A stretch of 60,994 nt of DNA from Spirochaetia bacterium (GTDB taxonomy: Bacteria > Spirochaetota > Spirochaetia > DAHUYW01): contig JASHNV010000159.1 of the NCBI GenBank assembly GCA_030041455.1, forward strand, positions 1-60,994. Reading direction: 5' to 3'. Shown here piece by piece: positions 42,487 to 49,835 of this stretch; the stretch's first letter is position 1, and every line of letters begins with the position of its first letter. Below the pieces are notes generated by a model. That model was not told the DNA's origin. It did no database searches and worked only from the letters and a program-made list of their open reading frames with translations. The translations under genes were made by a program, and so were the position numbers.

Positions 42487-42788
42487 TCGAGACCGTCGTC
42501 ATAGTCGTAGTCGTCGTCGAGATACTCTTCTTCGTCGAGGTCGTCCTCATCCTCGAAGTCTTCGTCGTCCTCGTCCGACTCGTCGGTGAGGTCGTCGTGA
42601 TAGTCGTCCTCTACGCTCTCGTCGTCTTCAAATTCGTCGAAGTCGTCCTCGAAGTCATTCTCGTAATCGTCGAAGTTTTCCTCGTAGTAGTCGTCGTCAT
42701 CGTGATCGTCTTCCGAGAAGTCTTCGTCGTCCTGCATCTGGTAGTGCAAGAGGTTCTCCTCTTCGGACTGCTCTCCGTCAAATGGCAT
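42465..42788 (-). CDS. Extremely acidic low-complexity protein
   Basis: 107 residues, of which I count 41 Asp and 23 Glu (60%) with no Lys and no Arg. Aromatic Tyr/Phe are spread between the acidic runs (DDYENDFEDDF; DDYDYDDGLDYDDFDE). No fold or family is recognised. It is predicted disordered and may mimic nucleic acid or bind cations or basic proteins. It is supported as a gene by its own promoter (42863-42835), a GAGGGTGAT ribosome binding site before the ATG, and a clean start and stop. It converges on rsfS with a 22-nt overlap. The opposite strand shows a mirror-image hydrophobic frame, which is an artefact of the GAC/GAG codons. Confidence 0.75.
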   Translation of the reverse strand: MPFDGEQSEEENLLHYQMQDDEDFSEDDHDDDDYYEENFDDYENDFEDDFDEFEDDESVEDDYHDDLTDESDEDDEDFEDEDDLDEEEYLDDDYDYDDGLDYDDFDE

Positions 42789-42807
42789 GATATCACCCTC
42801 GGTTTCA

Positions 42808-42823
42808 AGAACGCGCCCGTTCT
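42808..42823 (-). promoter_or_regulatory. Inverted repeat in the acidic-gene leader
   Basis: AGAACG-CGCC-CGTTCT, perfect 6-bp arms, between the promoter and the RBS. It could form an RNA hairpin in the 5' leader. Confidence 0.5.
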
Positions 42824-42834
42824 CTTTAGACTCA

Positions 42835-42863
42835 ATCTAAGGGTATCAATTTGATAATGTCAA
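42835..42863 (-). promoter_or_regulatory. Promoter of the acidic-protein gene
   Basis: Minus strand: TTGACA (42863-42858), a 17-nt spacer, TTAGAT (42840-42835). The start is about 42828, leader about 40 nt. Confidence 0.65.
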
Positions 42864-42938
42864 CTCATTTATCGGAGTTTGTCGCCGTTTTTCGCAGGAA
42901 AAATCCGCTCCGCGCGGAGCTCACGGTCCGGACGAACG

Positions 42939-42966
42939 TTGACAGCTCGGCGGTTTTCGGTATAAT
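42939..42966 (+). promoter_or_regulatory. Consensus sigma-70 promoter with no gene directly behind it
   Basis: TTGACA (42939-42944), a 16-nt spacer and TATAAT (42961-42966): both hexamers perfect, the best promoter in the window. The start is about 42973, but the next gene (spoVG, 43202) has its own promoter, so this one probably drives an RNA. Confidence 0.8.
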
Positions 42967-42972
42967 TGGGCT

Positions 42973-43122
42973 GGACGAGGCTGTACCGTTCCTCTTGCGC
43001 GTGCGCGCGGAAGTTCTTTGAAAGCAGGCAGGGTAATCTTGGGCGGACGGCCGGGGCATGAGCACGCCCGCCGAATTCCCTGTCACGAGCTGATGTTCGC
43101 CGAGGTGAGTCAGTCTAAGATG
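42973..43122 (+). ncRNA. Candidate structured small RNA upstream of spoVG (6S-like shape, unproven)
   Basis: Transcript expected from the consensus promoter at 42939-42966. The ends pair: GGCTG near 42979 with CAGTC near 43111, then ACC with GGT. Inside, CAGGG (about 43028) pairs with CCCTG (43078), and an apical GGGCG/CGCCC stem closes the loop. This nested, bulged long hairpin of about 140 nt resembles the overall shape of 6S RNA. No tmRNA, RNase P or SRP RNA motif is present. No clear terminator marks the 3' end, so it could also be a long spoVG leader. The end coordinate is a guess. Confidence 0.4.
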
Positions 43123-43134
43123 GTATGATTCCGC

Positions 43135-43163
43135 TTGATTGCTGATCTTGACCATATTACAAT
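43135..43163 (+). promoter_or_regulatory. Promoter of spoVG
   Basis: TTGATT (43135-43140), a 17-nt spacer and TACAAT (43158-43163). The start is about 43170. The 32-nt leader carries GAGGAGGGC before the ATG. Confidence 0.6.
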
Positions 43164-43201
43164 ACTTCTGCCGGATTCCTGCGGGAGCGAGGAGGGCTTA
43201 T

Positions 43202-43507
43202 ATGGAGATCACCGACATACGCATCAGGCAGGTCACTGCGGATGGAAAGCTCAAGGCCTACGTGACCGTGACCTTTGATGACTGCTTCGTCGTGCACAAC
43301 GTCAAGGTAATCGAGGGAAAGAACGGCGCCTTCATCGCCATGCCCAGCAGGAAAACGAAGACCGGCGAGTACAAAGATGTCGCTCACCCCATCAACTCGA
43401 GCTTCCGCGGCCTCCTGCAGGAACGAATTCTCCAGGAATATCAAAAGGCGGGGCAGAATCCGGTCGCGGAAGGGGAATCGGACCTCGATGGAGACGAGCA
43501 AGAGTAG
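43202..43507 (+). CDS. spoVG: SpoVG-family nucleic-acid-binding regulator
   Basis: 101 residues. [50 protein letters not shown] and [11 protein letters not shown] are near-identical to the SpoVG family. In Borrelia and Gram-positives SpoVG is a small DNA/RNA-binding global regulator. The C-terminal tail is acidic ([12 protein letters not shown]). The RBS GAGGAGGG fixes the ATG at 43202. It heads the spoVG-tRNA-rplY-pth-tilS-ftsH string. Confidence 0.97.
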   Translation: MEITDIRIRQVTADGKLKAYVTVTFDDCFVVHNVKVIEGKNGAFIAMPSRKTKTGEYKDVAHPINSSFRGLLQERILQEYQKAGQNPVAEGESDLDGDEQE

Positions 43508-43522
43508 ATCGGTTCTCACCAT

Positions 43523-43595
43523 TGGGACGTCGGCAAGCGGTAAGCCACCGGTTTTTGGTACCGGCATTTCGCAGGTTCGAATCCTGCCGTCCCAG
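43523..43595 (+). tRNA. tRNA-Gln (anticodon TTG)
   Basis: Acceptor TGGGACG pairs with CGTCCCA. The anticodon stem CCGGT/ACCGG holds TTTTGGT, giving TTG (codon CAA). The T arm is GCAGG-TTCGAAT-CCTGC. CCA is not encoded. It is embedded between spoVG and rplY without a visible promoter, so it is probably excised from the operon transcript. Confidence 0.95.
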
Positions 43596-43633
43596 TCTCA
43601 TCACTACGCTGTCCACAAAGAAGGAGCATGAGC

Positions 43634-44293
43634 ATGGAGCACAAGACTCTCGCGGCGACCGGCAGGAGCGTCGGGTCGAAGGGGGCCAACACGAGGCTTC
43701 GCGGAAGCGGAAAGATCCCGGCGGTCGTGTACGGACGCTCCGCGAGCGCCTCGGTGGCGGTCGACGAGCACGAGTTCAGCCAGAAGTTCAAGCGGGTCTC
43801 GGAGAACACCATCATCGACCTGGCGGTCGACGGCGAGAGCCACGACGTCCTCGTCAAGGACTATCAGACGGACGCCATCACCGGACGAATCATCCACATC
43901 GACTTCTACGAGGTCGACAAGAACAAGCTCCTGAGAACCCACGTGCCGATCAGGGTCACCGGCACCGCCCAAGGCGTTCGAGGCGGGGGCGTTCTCGACC
44001 AGAACATGCACCAGATCGAGGTCGAATGCCTCCCGCGCGACATTCCCGAGCAGATCAGCGTGGACGTCACGAGCCTGGAGGTCGGAGATTCCATTCACGT
44101 CGCGCACCTTGAGGTCCTGCCCGGGGTCCGCTACCTGAGCGGCGCGGAGCAGGTCGTCGTCTCCGTGACCTACGTCAAGGAGGAGGTCGTCGCGGCGCCG
44201 GCTGCAGCCGTCGAGGGCGAGGAGGCCGCGGCGGAAGGCGCGGAGGAAGGCGAGGCGAAGGCCGAAGAGCCCTCCTCCGGCGAGGCGAAATAG
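43634..44293 (+). CDS. rplY: Ribosomal protein bL25 / general stress protein Ctc
   Basis: 219 residues. An N-terminal 5S-rRNA-binding L25 domain (1-95; AATGRSVGSKGANTRLRGSGKIPAVVYGR) and a C-terminal TL5/Ctc beta domain (96-185; VPIRVTGTAQGVRGGGVLDQ) are followed by an Ala/Glu-rich tail (about 186-219). The ATG at 43634 is preferred to the one at 43628 because GGAG lies 7 nt upstream of it and only 1 nt from the other. Confidence 0.96.
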   Translation: MEHKTLAATGRSVGSKGANTRLRGSGKIPAVVYGRSASASVAVDEHEFSQKFKRVSENTIIDLAVDGESHDVLVKDYQTDAITGRIIHIDFYEVDKNKLLRTHVPIRVTGTAQGVRGGGVLDQNMHQIEVECLPRDIPEQISVDVTSLEVGDSIHVAHLEVLPGVRYLSGAEQVVVSVTYVKEEVVAAPAAAVEGEEAAAEGAEEGEAKAEEPSSGEAK

Positions 44294-44884
44294 CTGCCGC
44301 TTCTCGTCGTCGGCCTCGGGAACCCGGGAGCGCGCTACGAGTCGAGCCGGCACAACGCCGGCTTCATGACCCTGGATCTCCTGTCGAAGCGCCTAGGAGT
44401 CCCGCTCCGGAAGGCGCTGTTCAGGCGCTACGTGGCGGGGACGGGCCGAGAAGGCGGCGTGAAGGTCGTGCTTGCAAAGCCCCTCACCTTCATGAACAAC
44501 TCGGGCGACGTCTTCGACGCGCTCGTGCGTCTCTCGGGGGCGAGCTCAACGGAGATCGTCGTGGTGTGCGACAATCTCGATCTTCCGCCGGGCGCCTGCA
44601 GGCTCAAGCTGCGGGGCTCGAGCGCCGGCCAGCGCGGCCTCCAGTCGATCATCGAGCGCGCGGGAACCGACGAGATCGCCCGGCTGTTCATCGGAATCGG
44701 CCGCCCCGCGGCGGGCTCCGTGATCGACCACGTTCTCGGGACTCCGCCCCCCGAAGAGGCCGGGCTCCTCGCGAGCGCGGTGGCCAGGGCGGCGGAGGCC
44801 GTCGTCAAGCTCCTCACGACCCCTCCCGACCAGGTGATGAATGAGATCAATCGGCGGAGCCGGGACCCTTCCGGAGAGAGTTGA
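44294..44884 (+). CDS. pth: Peptidyl-tRNA hydrolase, probable CTG start
   Basis: 196 residues if started at the CTG at 44294, directly after the rplY stop. The reading LPLLVVGLGNPGARYE then SSRHNAGF supplies the essential Asn (GNPG) and catalytic His (HNAG). No ATG, GTG or TTG exists in frame before these motifs, and the first ATG (44366) would delete both. Later motifs are intact: LAKPLTFMNNSG and CDNLDLPPG. GAGG lies 8 nt before the CTG. It releases peptidyl-tRNAs from stalled translation. Overlaps tilS by 44 nt. Confidence 0.9.
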   Translation: MPLLVVGLGNPGARYESSRHNAGFMTLDLLSKRLGVPLRKALFRRYVAGTGREGGVKVVLAKPLTFMNNSGDVFDALVRLSGASSTEIVVVCDNLDLPPGACRLKLRGSSAGQRGLQSIIERAGTDEIARLFIGIGRPAAGSVIDHVLGTPPPEEAGLLASAVARAAEAVVKLLTTPPDQVMNEINRRSRDPSGES

Positions 44885-46253
44885 GCGCGCGCTCCGGGCG
44901 CTTGGCGTTTCCGAGGGGAGCGGCGTCCTCGTCGGGTTCTCAGGCGGCGCGGACTCGACCTGCCTCCTCGCCGCCCTTTCGGAGCTCCCGGGCCTCCGCC
45001 TCCGCGTCGGCTGCTGCCATGTCGACCACGGATTGCGCGGCGAGGAGGAGAGAGCCTCCGAGGTCGAGCGCGTCCTCGCGACCGCCTCACGGCTCGGCGT
45101 CGAGACGGCGCTCAAGCGGATTCCGCCCGGCGAGATCGCTTCCAGGGTCTCCGCCGAGGCGCGGAGCACCGAGGAGGTCGCCCGCGCTCGGCGATACCGG
45201 CTCCTCGCCGAGGCGGCGGAAGCGATGGCGTTCGATTTCATCGCGACGGGGCACACGCTCGACGACCAGATCGAGACCCTCCTCATGCGGTTTCTCCAAG
45301 GCTCGCTCGTCTCCGGCCTCAAGGGCATTCCCGCTCGACGCGGCGCGATCATCCGCCCGCTCCTCGCGTGCAGCCGCTCGGAGGTCCTCGCCTACCTGCG
45401 CGATCGCGGTCTTGACTACTGGGAGGACAGCTCGAACGCCTCGCCCGCCTTTCTGCGGAACCGCGTGCGCCGGGAGCTCGTGCCGGTCGTCCGGAGGATC
45501 TTCCCCGGCGTCGATCGCGCGATGGGCCGCTTCGCGCGCGAGATGCGGGACATCGACGAGGCGCTCGACGACGCGCGCGTCCTTCGTTGGGAGAGCCGCG
45601 GCGGAGGCCTCGCGCTCGGCGCCGAGGCCTTCGCCCGCGCGCCCAAGCCGCTCAGGGTCCGCTCGCTCCTCAGGCTCTACGACGAGCTCGGCGCCTCCGG
45701 CAGGATTCCGAGCCGCTTCTTCGACCCGGTTCGCTCCTACCGCCTCGGCGCGCCGAGCGCTCCTCGAAGGATCCTCCTTCGCGGGTACGGCGCGGAGCTC
45801 GCCGAGGAGGCCGGGCTCGTCGTCTGGACGCCGCGTATTGTCGCAACGAAGAAAAAAGGCTATCTTATCTCGGTCGACGCCGGTATATGGTACAGAATCG
45901 ACGATTCGCTTGCCTTCATGGTCGAACGGCGCGCCTCATCCCGGGGAGCGGTCTCGGCCTCCGGACCGCGCGGGATGGTCGTGAGATCGAGACGGGCGGG
46001 CGACGCGGTGCGGCTCGGCGACGGCACGAAAACCCTCAAGCGGCTCTTCAACGAGTGGCGCGTCTCCGAGAAGGATCGCTCGCGGCTGCCGGTCGTCGTG
46101 TGCTCCGGGTCCGTGGTCGCGGTGCTCGGACAGGCGCTCGGCTATCGGGACTGCTTCGCTCCCGCCGATCGGGACGGGGACGCGCCGGTGTCGAGCGAGT
46201 TCAAGTTTTTTTTCAACGTCACGGGAGAACGGCGTGGGCACGCAGGACGATAA
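44841..46253 (+). CDS. tilS: tRNA(Ile)-lysidine synthase
   Basis: 470 residues. The PP-loop is SGGADSTCLL (about residues 36-45), with the CHVDHGLRGEEE and ATGHTLDDQIETLLMRFLQGS motifs of TilS. The TilS-specific linker and C-terminal substrate domain are at about 330-460. It makes lysidine at the wobble base of the CAU tRNA-Ile. It overlaps pth at the 5' end and ftsH by 20 nt at the 3' end. A T8 run lies just upstream of the ftsH GTG. Confidence 0.95.
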   Translation: MRSIGGAGTLPERVERALRALGVSEGSGVLVGFSGGADSTCLLAALSELPGLRLRVGCCHVDHGLRGEEERASEVERVLATASRLGVETALKRIPPGEIASRVSAEARSTEEVARARRYRLLAEAAEAMAFDFIATGHTLDDQIETLLMRFLQGSLVSGLKGIPARRGAIIRPLLACSRSEVLAYLRDRGLDYWEDSSNASPAFLRNRVRRELVPVVRRIFPGVDRAMGRFAREMRDIDEALDDARVLRWESRGGGLALGAEAFARAPKPLRVRSLLRLYDELGASGRIPSRFFDPVRSYRLGAPSAPRRILLRGYGAELAEEAGLVVWTPRIVATKKKGYLISVDAGIWYRIDDSLAFMVERRASSRGAVSASGPRGMVVRSRRAGDAVRLGDGTKTLKRLFNEWRVSEKDRSRLPVVVCSGSVVAVLGQALGYRDCFAPADRDGDAPVSSEFKFFFNVTGERRGHAGR

Positions 46254-48153
46254 GGGCAAGGATCGCAAGCCGGTGAACTTCAGCTTCAACAACAACAGGT
46301 TTGCCCTGTTTTTTCTCGCGGCGCTCCTCGCGCTCTTCCTCTTGTTGTTCGTCATCAACGACAACGGCGCCTCATCCGAGATTCCCTACTCGACCTTCCT
46401 TGGCTACCTCGACGGGGGCCAGATCGATTCGGTCAAGATCCTCGATCAAAACGAGATACTCGGCGTGCTCAAGGATCGGTCCGGAGGGCAGTCGGCCTTC
46501 AAGACGGTCATCCCCTACTACGACGACCGTCTCATGGGGGAGCTTCGCCTCAAGGGCGTTCGAGTCGCGGGCGGGCCGAAGAGCGTCTCCCCCTTCCGGG
46601 TCTTCATCGAGGTCGTGCCGTGGATTCTCGGTTTTGCCTTCATCTGGTTCATGTTTCGTCAGGTGCAGGGAAGCGGGAACAGGGCCTTTTCCTTCGGCAA
46701 GAGCCGGGCGAAGCGCTATACCGACTCTCCGAGGCGGGTGACGTTCCGCGACGTCGCGGGCCAGACGGAGGCCAAGTACGAGCTGCAGGAGATCGTCGAC
46801 TTCTTGAAATACCCGGCGAAGTTCGCGAAGGTCGGGGCGAGAATCCCCACCGGCGTGCTGCTCGTCGGCATGCCGGGGACCGGCAAGACCCTCCTCGCGA
46901 AGGCGATCGCGGGCGAGGCGAACGTGAGCTACTTCCACATGTCAGGATCGGACTTCGTGGAGATGTTCGTCGGCGTGGGCGCGAGCCGCGTGAGGGACCT
47001 CTTCGAGCAGGGACGACGGAACGCGCCGTGCATCCTCTTCATCGACGAGCTCGACGCCGTCGGCCGCACGCGGGGGGCGGGCTACGGAGGCGGCCACGAC
47101 GAGCGCGAGCAGACGCTGAACCAGATGCTCGTCGAGATGGACGGCTTCGATACGAAGGACGGCGTGATCATCCTCGCGGCCACCAACCGCCCCGACGTCC
47201 TCGACCCGGCGCTCCTGCGCCCCGGGCGCTTCGACCGCCAGGTGGTGGTCGACATGCCCGACGTGAGGGAGCGCGAGGCGATCCTCGCGATTCACGCGCA
47301 CAAGGTGCCGGTGGCGGCCGACGTCGACCTCGCGCGCATCGCGAGAGCCACGCCGGGCTCCTCGGGCGCCGATCTCGCGAACCTCGTGAACGAGGCGGCG
47401 CTCTTCGCCGCGCGGTCGAACAAGGACAAGGTAGGCATGGAGGACTTCGAGGAGGCTCGGGACAAGACCCTGCTCGGGGTGGCGCGGCGCTCGCGCCTCA
47501 TCTCCGCGGAGGAGAAGCTCGCCACGGCGTTCCACGAGGCCGGCCACGCGCTGCTCCACTACCACCTGCGCTTCTCCGATCCCCTCCACAAGGTCACCGT
47601 GATCCCGCACGGGCGCGCGCTCGGCCTCGCGCTTTCGCTTCCCGAGAAGGAGACCTATTCGCGGAAGAAGGGCTGGCTCATCGACCGCATCAAGATCGCG
47701 CTCGGAGGCTACGTCGCCGAGGAGCTCGAGTACGGCGAGACGACCACCGGCACCAAGAACGACATCGAGCAGGCGACGGACATCGCGCGGAAGATGGTCT
47801 GCGAGTGGGGAATGAGCACCCTATTCGGACCGGTCGCGTTCGGTCAGGAGGACGAGCCCATTTTCCTCGGAAAGGAGATCGCGCAGCACAAGGAGTATTC
47901 CGAGGATACCGCGCAGAAGATCGATCAGGAGATTCACAAGATCCTGAGAGACTGCCTCGAAGAGACCCGGACCATCTTGAAAGAGCACCGCGACCAGCTC
48001 GACAAGCTCGCCCGGACGCTCGTCGTCAAAGAGACGCTCGACGACCGAGAGATCCGAGAGCTCCTGAAGCTCCCGGCTCCCGGGGACGCTTCCGCTCGAT
48101 CGTTGGCGGCGGAGTGGGGTCCCGAGCAGGTCGCGCAGATAGAAAAGGCTTGA
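46234..48153 (+). CDS. ftsH: ATP-dependent zinc metalloprotease FtsH
   Basis: 639 residues with a GTG start. Two membrane helices (about 23-40 and 124-142) flank a periplasmic domain. The AAA+ module has Walker A GMPGTGKT (212-219), pore loop FVGVG, Walker [11 protein letters not shown] and the SRH region [20 protein letters not shown]. The zinc site is HEAGH (434-438) with the later Asp in [13 protein letters not shown]. It degrades membrane and short-lived cytoplasmic proteins. Translation is coupled to tilS, and the next gene starts inside its stop codon. Confidence 0.98.
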   Translation: MGTQDDKGKDRKPVNFSFNNNRFALFFLAALLALFLLLFVINDNGASSEIPYSTFLGYLDGGQIDSVKILDQNEILGVLKDRSGGQSAFKTVIPYYDDRLMGELRLKGVRVAGGPKSVSPFRVFIEVVPWILGFAFIWFMFRQVQGSGNRAFSFGKSRAKRYTDSPRRVTFRDVAGQTEAKYELQEIVDFLKYPAKFAKVGARIPTGVLLVGMPGTGKTLLAKAIAGEANVSYFHMSGSDFVEMFVGVGASRVRDLFEQGRRNAPCILFIDELDAVGRTRGAGYGGGHDEREQTLNQMLVEMDGFDTKDGVIILAATNRPDVLDPALLRPGRFDRQVVVDMPDVREREAILAIHAHKVPVAADVDLARIARATPGSSGADLANLVNEAALFAARSNKDKVGMEDFEEARDKTLLGVARRSRLISAEEKLATAFHEAGHALLHYHLRFSDPLHKVTVIPHGRALGLALSLPEKETYSRKKGWLIDRIKIALGGYVAEELEYGETTTGTKNDIEQATDIARKMVCEWGMSTLFGPVAFGQEDEPIFLGKEIAQHKEYSEDTAQKIDQEIHKILRDCLEETRTILKEHRDQLDKLARTLVVKETLDDREIRELLKLPAPGDASARSLAAEWGPEQVAQIEKA

Positions 48154-49835
48154 AACGGCACGTTCTCCTCGGATGCGCGGTGCTCGCCTTTGCCGCGCAC
48201 GGAGCCGGAGCTCAGCAAGTCCCGCGCGCCGAGGACCAGGACCTGCGCATCGCCGCCCTCTACGTGGAGCAGGCCGCCGCGGCACGGCAGGCGAAGGAAG
48301 CGAAGACGGCGCTCGAGCTCGTCGACACGGCGCTCGAGTTCGATCCGGAGAGCTCGGAGGCCTACCTCGAGCGGGGTAGGGTGGAGGAGCGGGAGCCTCG
48401 AGGAATCCCGGAGGCGATCCAGGCCTTCTCTCGGGCGCTCTCGATCGGCCGCTGGCCCGCCGTTTCGACCGAAGACCGCTGCAGGCTCGATCTTGCCGAG
48501 CTCCTGTTTCGCACGCGCCGCTCGGAGGAGGCGGTCGGGCAGCTTGAGAAGATACCCGAGGGGAGAGACGCGAATTTCTCCTACCTGTACGCCCGGGCGC
48601 TCATTGACTCGGGCCGCGTCGCCGAAGCGATGCGCGTCTGCCGGGAGGCGTCAGGGGCCTATCCGTGGGACGCTCGATTTGCCGTGCTCCGCGCGGCCTC
48701 CGACCCCTCGTTTCGCGCGAGGCTCGGCGAGCGCTTCCTCGCCCGCGACAATATCGGATATTTCCCTCCCGGCGTGCTCCTCGCGGTCATCGACCACTCG
48801 GAGGGACGGGCGCTCAAGGGAAAGCTCATCGACGCCTACGTCTCGCTCTACGGAAGCTCGGCGGCCGTCTCGCTTCGGCGCCTTCTCATCGCGCGCGCCG
48901 TCACGAAGGCCGAGATCGACGCGTTCGTGAGCGGCGGAGGCCTCGCGAGGGGGGGCGACGCCGAGGCGCTCTACGCCTCGCTCCGCGACCGGAAGATCGC
49001 GGCGTATCTTCGGTCCAAGGTCGCCGCCTTCTCGGGCGTCTCCAAGCGGGACCTTTCGGGCGGAGACGATCCCGACGAGACCGCGCGCTACCGGGCCGGA
49101 CAGCTCACGCGGCTCGTCCTCGATAGCGCGCATGACGGCCTGCCGGTTTACGATATCTCGTTCTCAGGCGGGCGCCCCGCTCGCGCGACCGTCTACGAGC
49201 GCGACGTCGCGTACCGGATTGTCTATCGCGACTATCCGTTCGTGAGGAGCGTGACCTTTACCCGAGGCGACACCCGCACCACCTACGCCATGGGACCGGA
49301 GAGCCTGAGCCTTCCGCTCCTATCCCCTTCGCGCAACGGGCGGGGAGCGCTCCTGTTCCCTCCCTTGCCGGCGTACCCTCCCGATCTTTCGGCCGACCGC
49401 CTTTTCGCGGCCGCGCTGAGCGAAGAACAGGTCGACGTAACGACGCGCAAGCCCGAGAGCCTCTGGAACCTCGGAATCGACGGCGTGCGCAGGCTCGAGG
49501 AGGAGTGGAGGGGCAAGACCTACCGCTACGAGGTGTTGTACAATGGGAAGGTGAAGACCGAGGCTCGGCGCGATATCGAGAACAAGGGGAAGTTCGAGGT
49601 CACCGAGTATTACCGCGACGGCGCGCTCGCGAGAGTGGTCTACGACCCCGAGCATACCGGAAGACCGGAGTTTACCCTGGACCTCCTTCCCTACCCGGTC
49701 CTCAAGTGGGATTACAACGGCGACGGAATCGTGGACGCGATCGAGTCCCGTCCGACTCCGTCCAAGACCATTCTCGAGGTCTCGACGAAGCTGAACGGAG
49801 TCTTCGACATCGTCACCGAAGAGGCGACCAAGTGA
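48150..49835 (+). CDS. Secreted repeat protein of unknown function
   Basis: 561 residues if started at the TTG at 48150, which overlaps the ftsH stop. A signal peptide ([20 protein letters not shown]) is followed by TPR-like helices (about 28-200: IAALYVEQAAAARQAKEAKTALELVD; SSEAYLERGRVEEREPRGIPEAIQ). Then comes a beta-rich C-terminal half (about 320-561) with repeated YEVLYNGKVKTEARRDI and EVTEYYRDGALARVVYD strands and a possible Ca-binding DYNGDGIVDAIES. The same frame runs open across ftsH, but that is shadow. Its stop overlaps the protease GTG. I recognise no family for the C-terminal half; a periplasmic or outer-membrane scaffold role is a guess. Confidence 0.8.
   Translation: MKRHVLLGCAVLAFAAHGAGAQQVPRAEDQDLRIAALYVEQAAAARQAKEAKTALELVDTALEFDPESSEAYLERGRVEEREPRGIPEAIQAFSRALSIGRWPAVSTEDRCRLDLAELLFRTRRSEEAVGQLEKIPEGRDANFSYLYARALIDSGRVAEAMRVCREASGAYPWDARFAVLRAASDPSFRARLGERFLARDNIGYFPPGVLLAVIDHSEGRALKGKLIDAYVSLYGSSAAVSLRRLLIARAVTKAEIDAFVSGGGLARGGDAEALYASLRDRKIAAYLRSKVAAFSGVSKRDLSGGDDPDETARYRAGQLTRLVLDSAHDGLPVYDISFSGGRPARATVYERDVAYRIVYRDYPFVRSVTFTRGDTRTTYAMGPESLSLPLLSPSRNGRGALLFPPLPAYPPDLSADRLFAAALSEEQVDVTTRKPESLWNLGIDGVRRLEEEWRGKTYRYEVLYNGKVKTEARRDIENKGKFEVTEYYRDGALARVVYDPEHTGRPEFTLDLLPYPVLKWDYNGDGIVDAIESRPTPSKTILEVSTKLNGVFDIVTEEATK

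Noticed and set aside
42597-42854. Hydrophobic Val-rich plus-strand frame opposite the acidic gene
   Set aside because: It is the mirror of Asp/Glu codons on the other strand and lacks an RBS or promoter of its own.
42973-43122. tmRNA, RNase P RNA or SRP RNA identity for the spoVG-upstream transcript
   Set aside because: The conserved tmRNA tRNA-like ends, RNase P CR motifs and the SRP GGAAG tip are absent.
46620-49835. A 1071-residue plus-strand protein through ftsH
   Set aside because: The first 510 codons are a shadow of ftsH. The signal peptide begins at the TTG at 48150.
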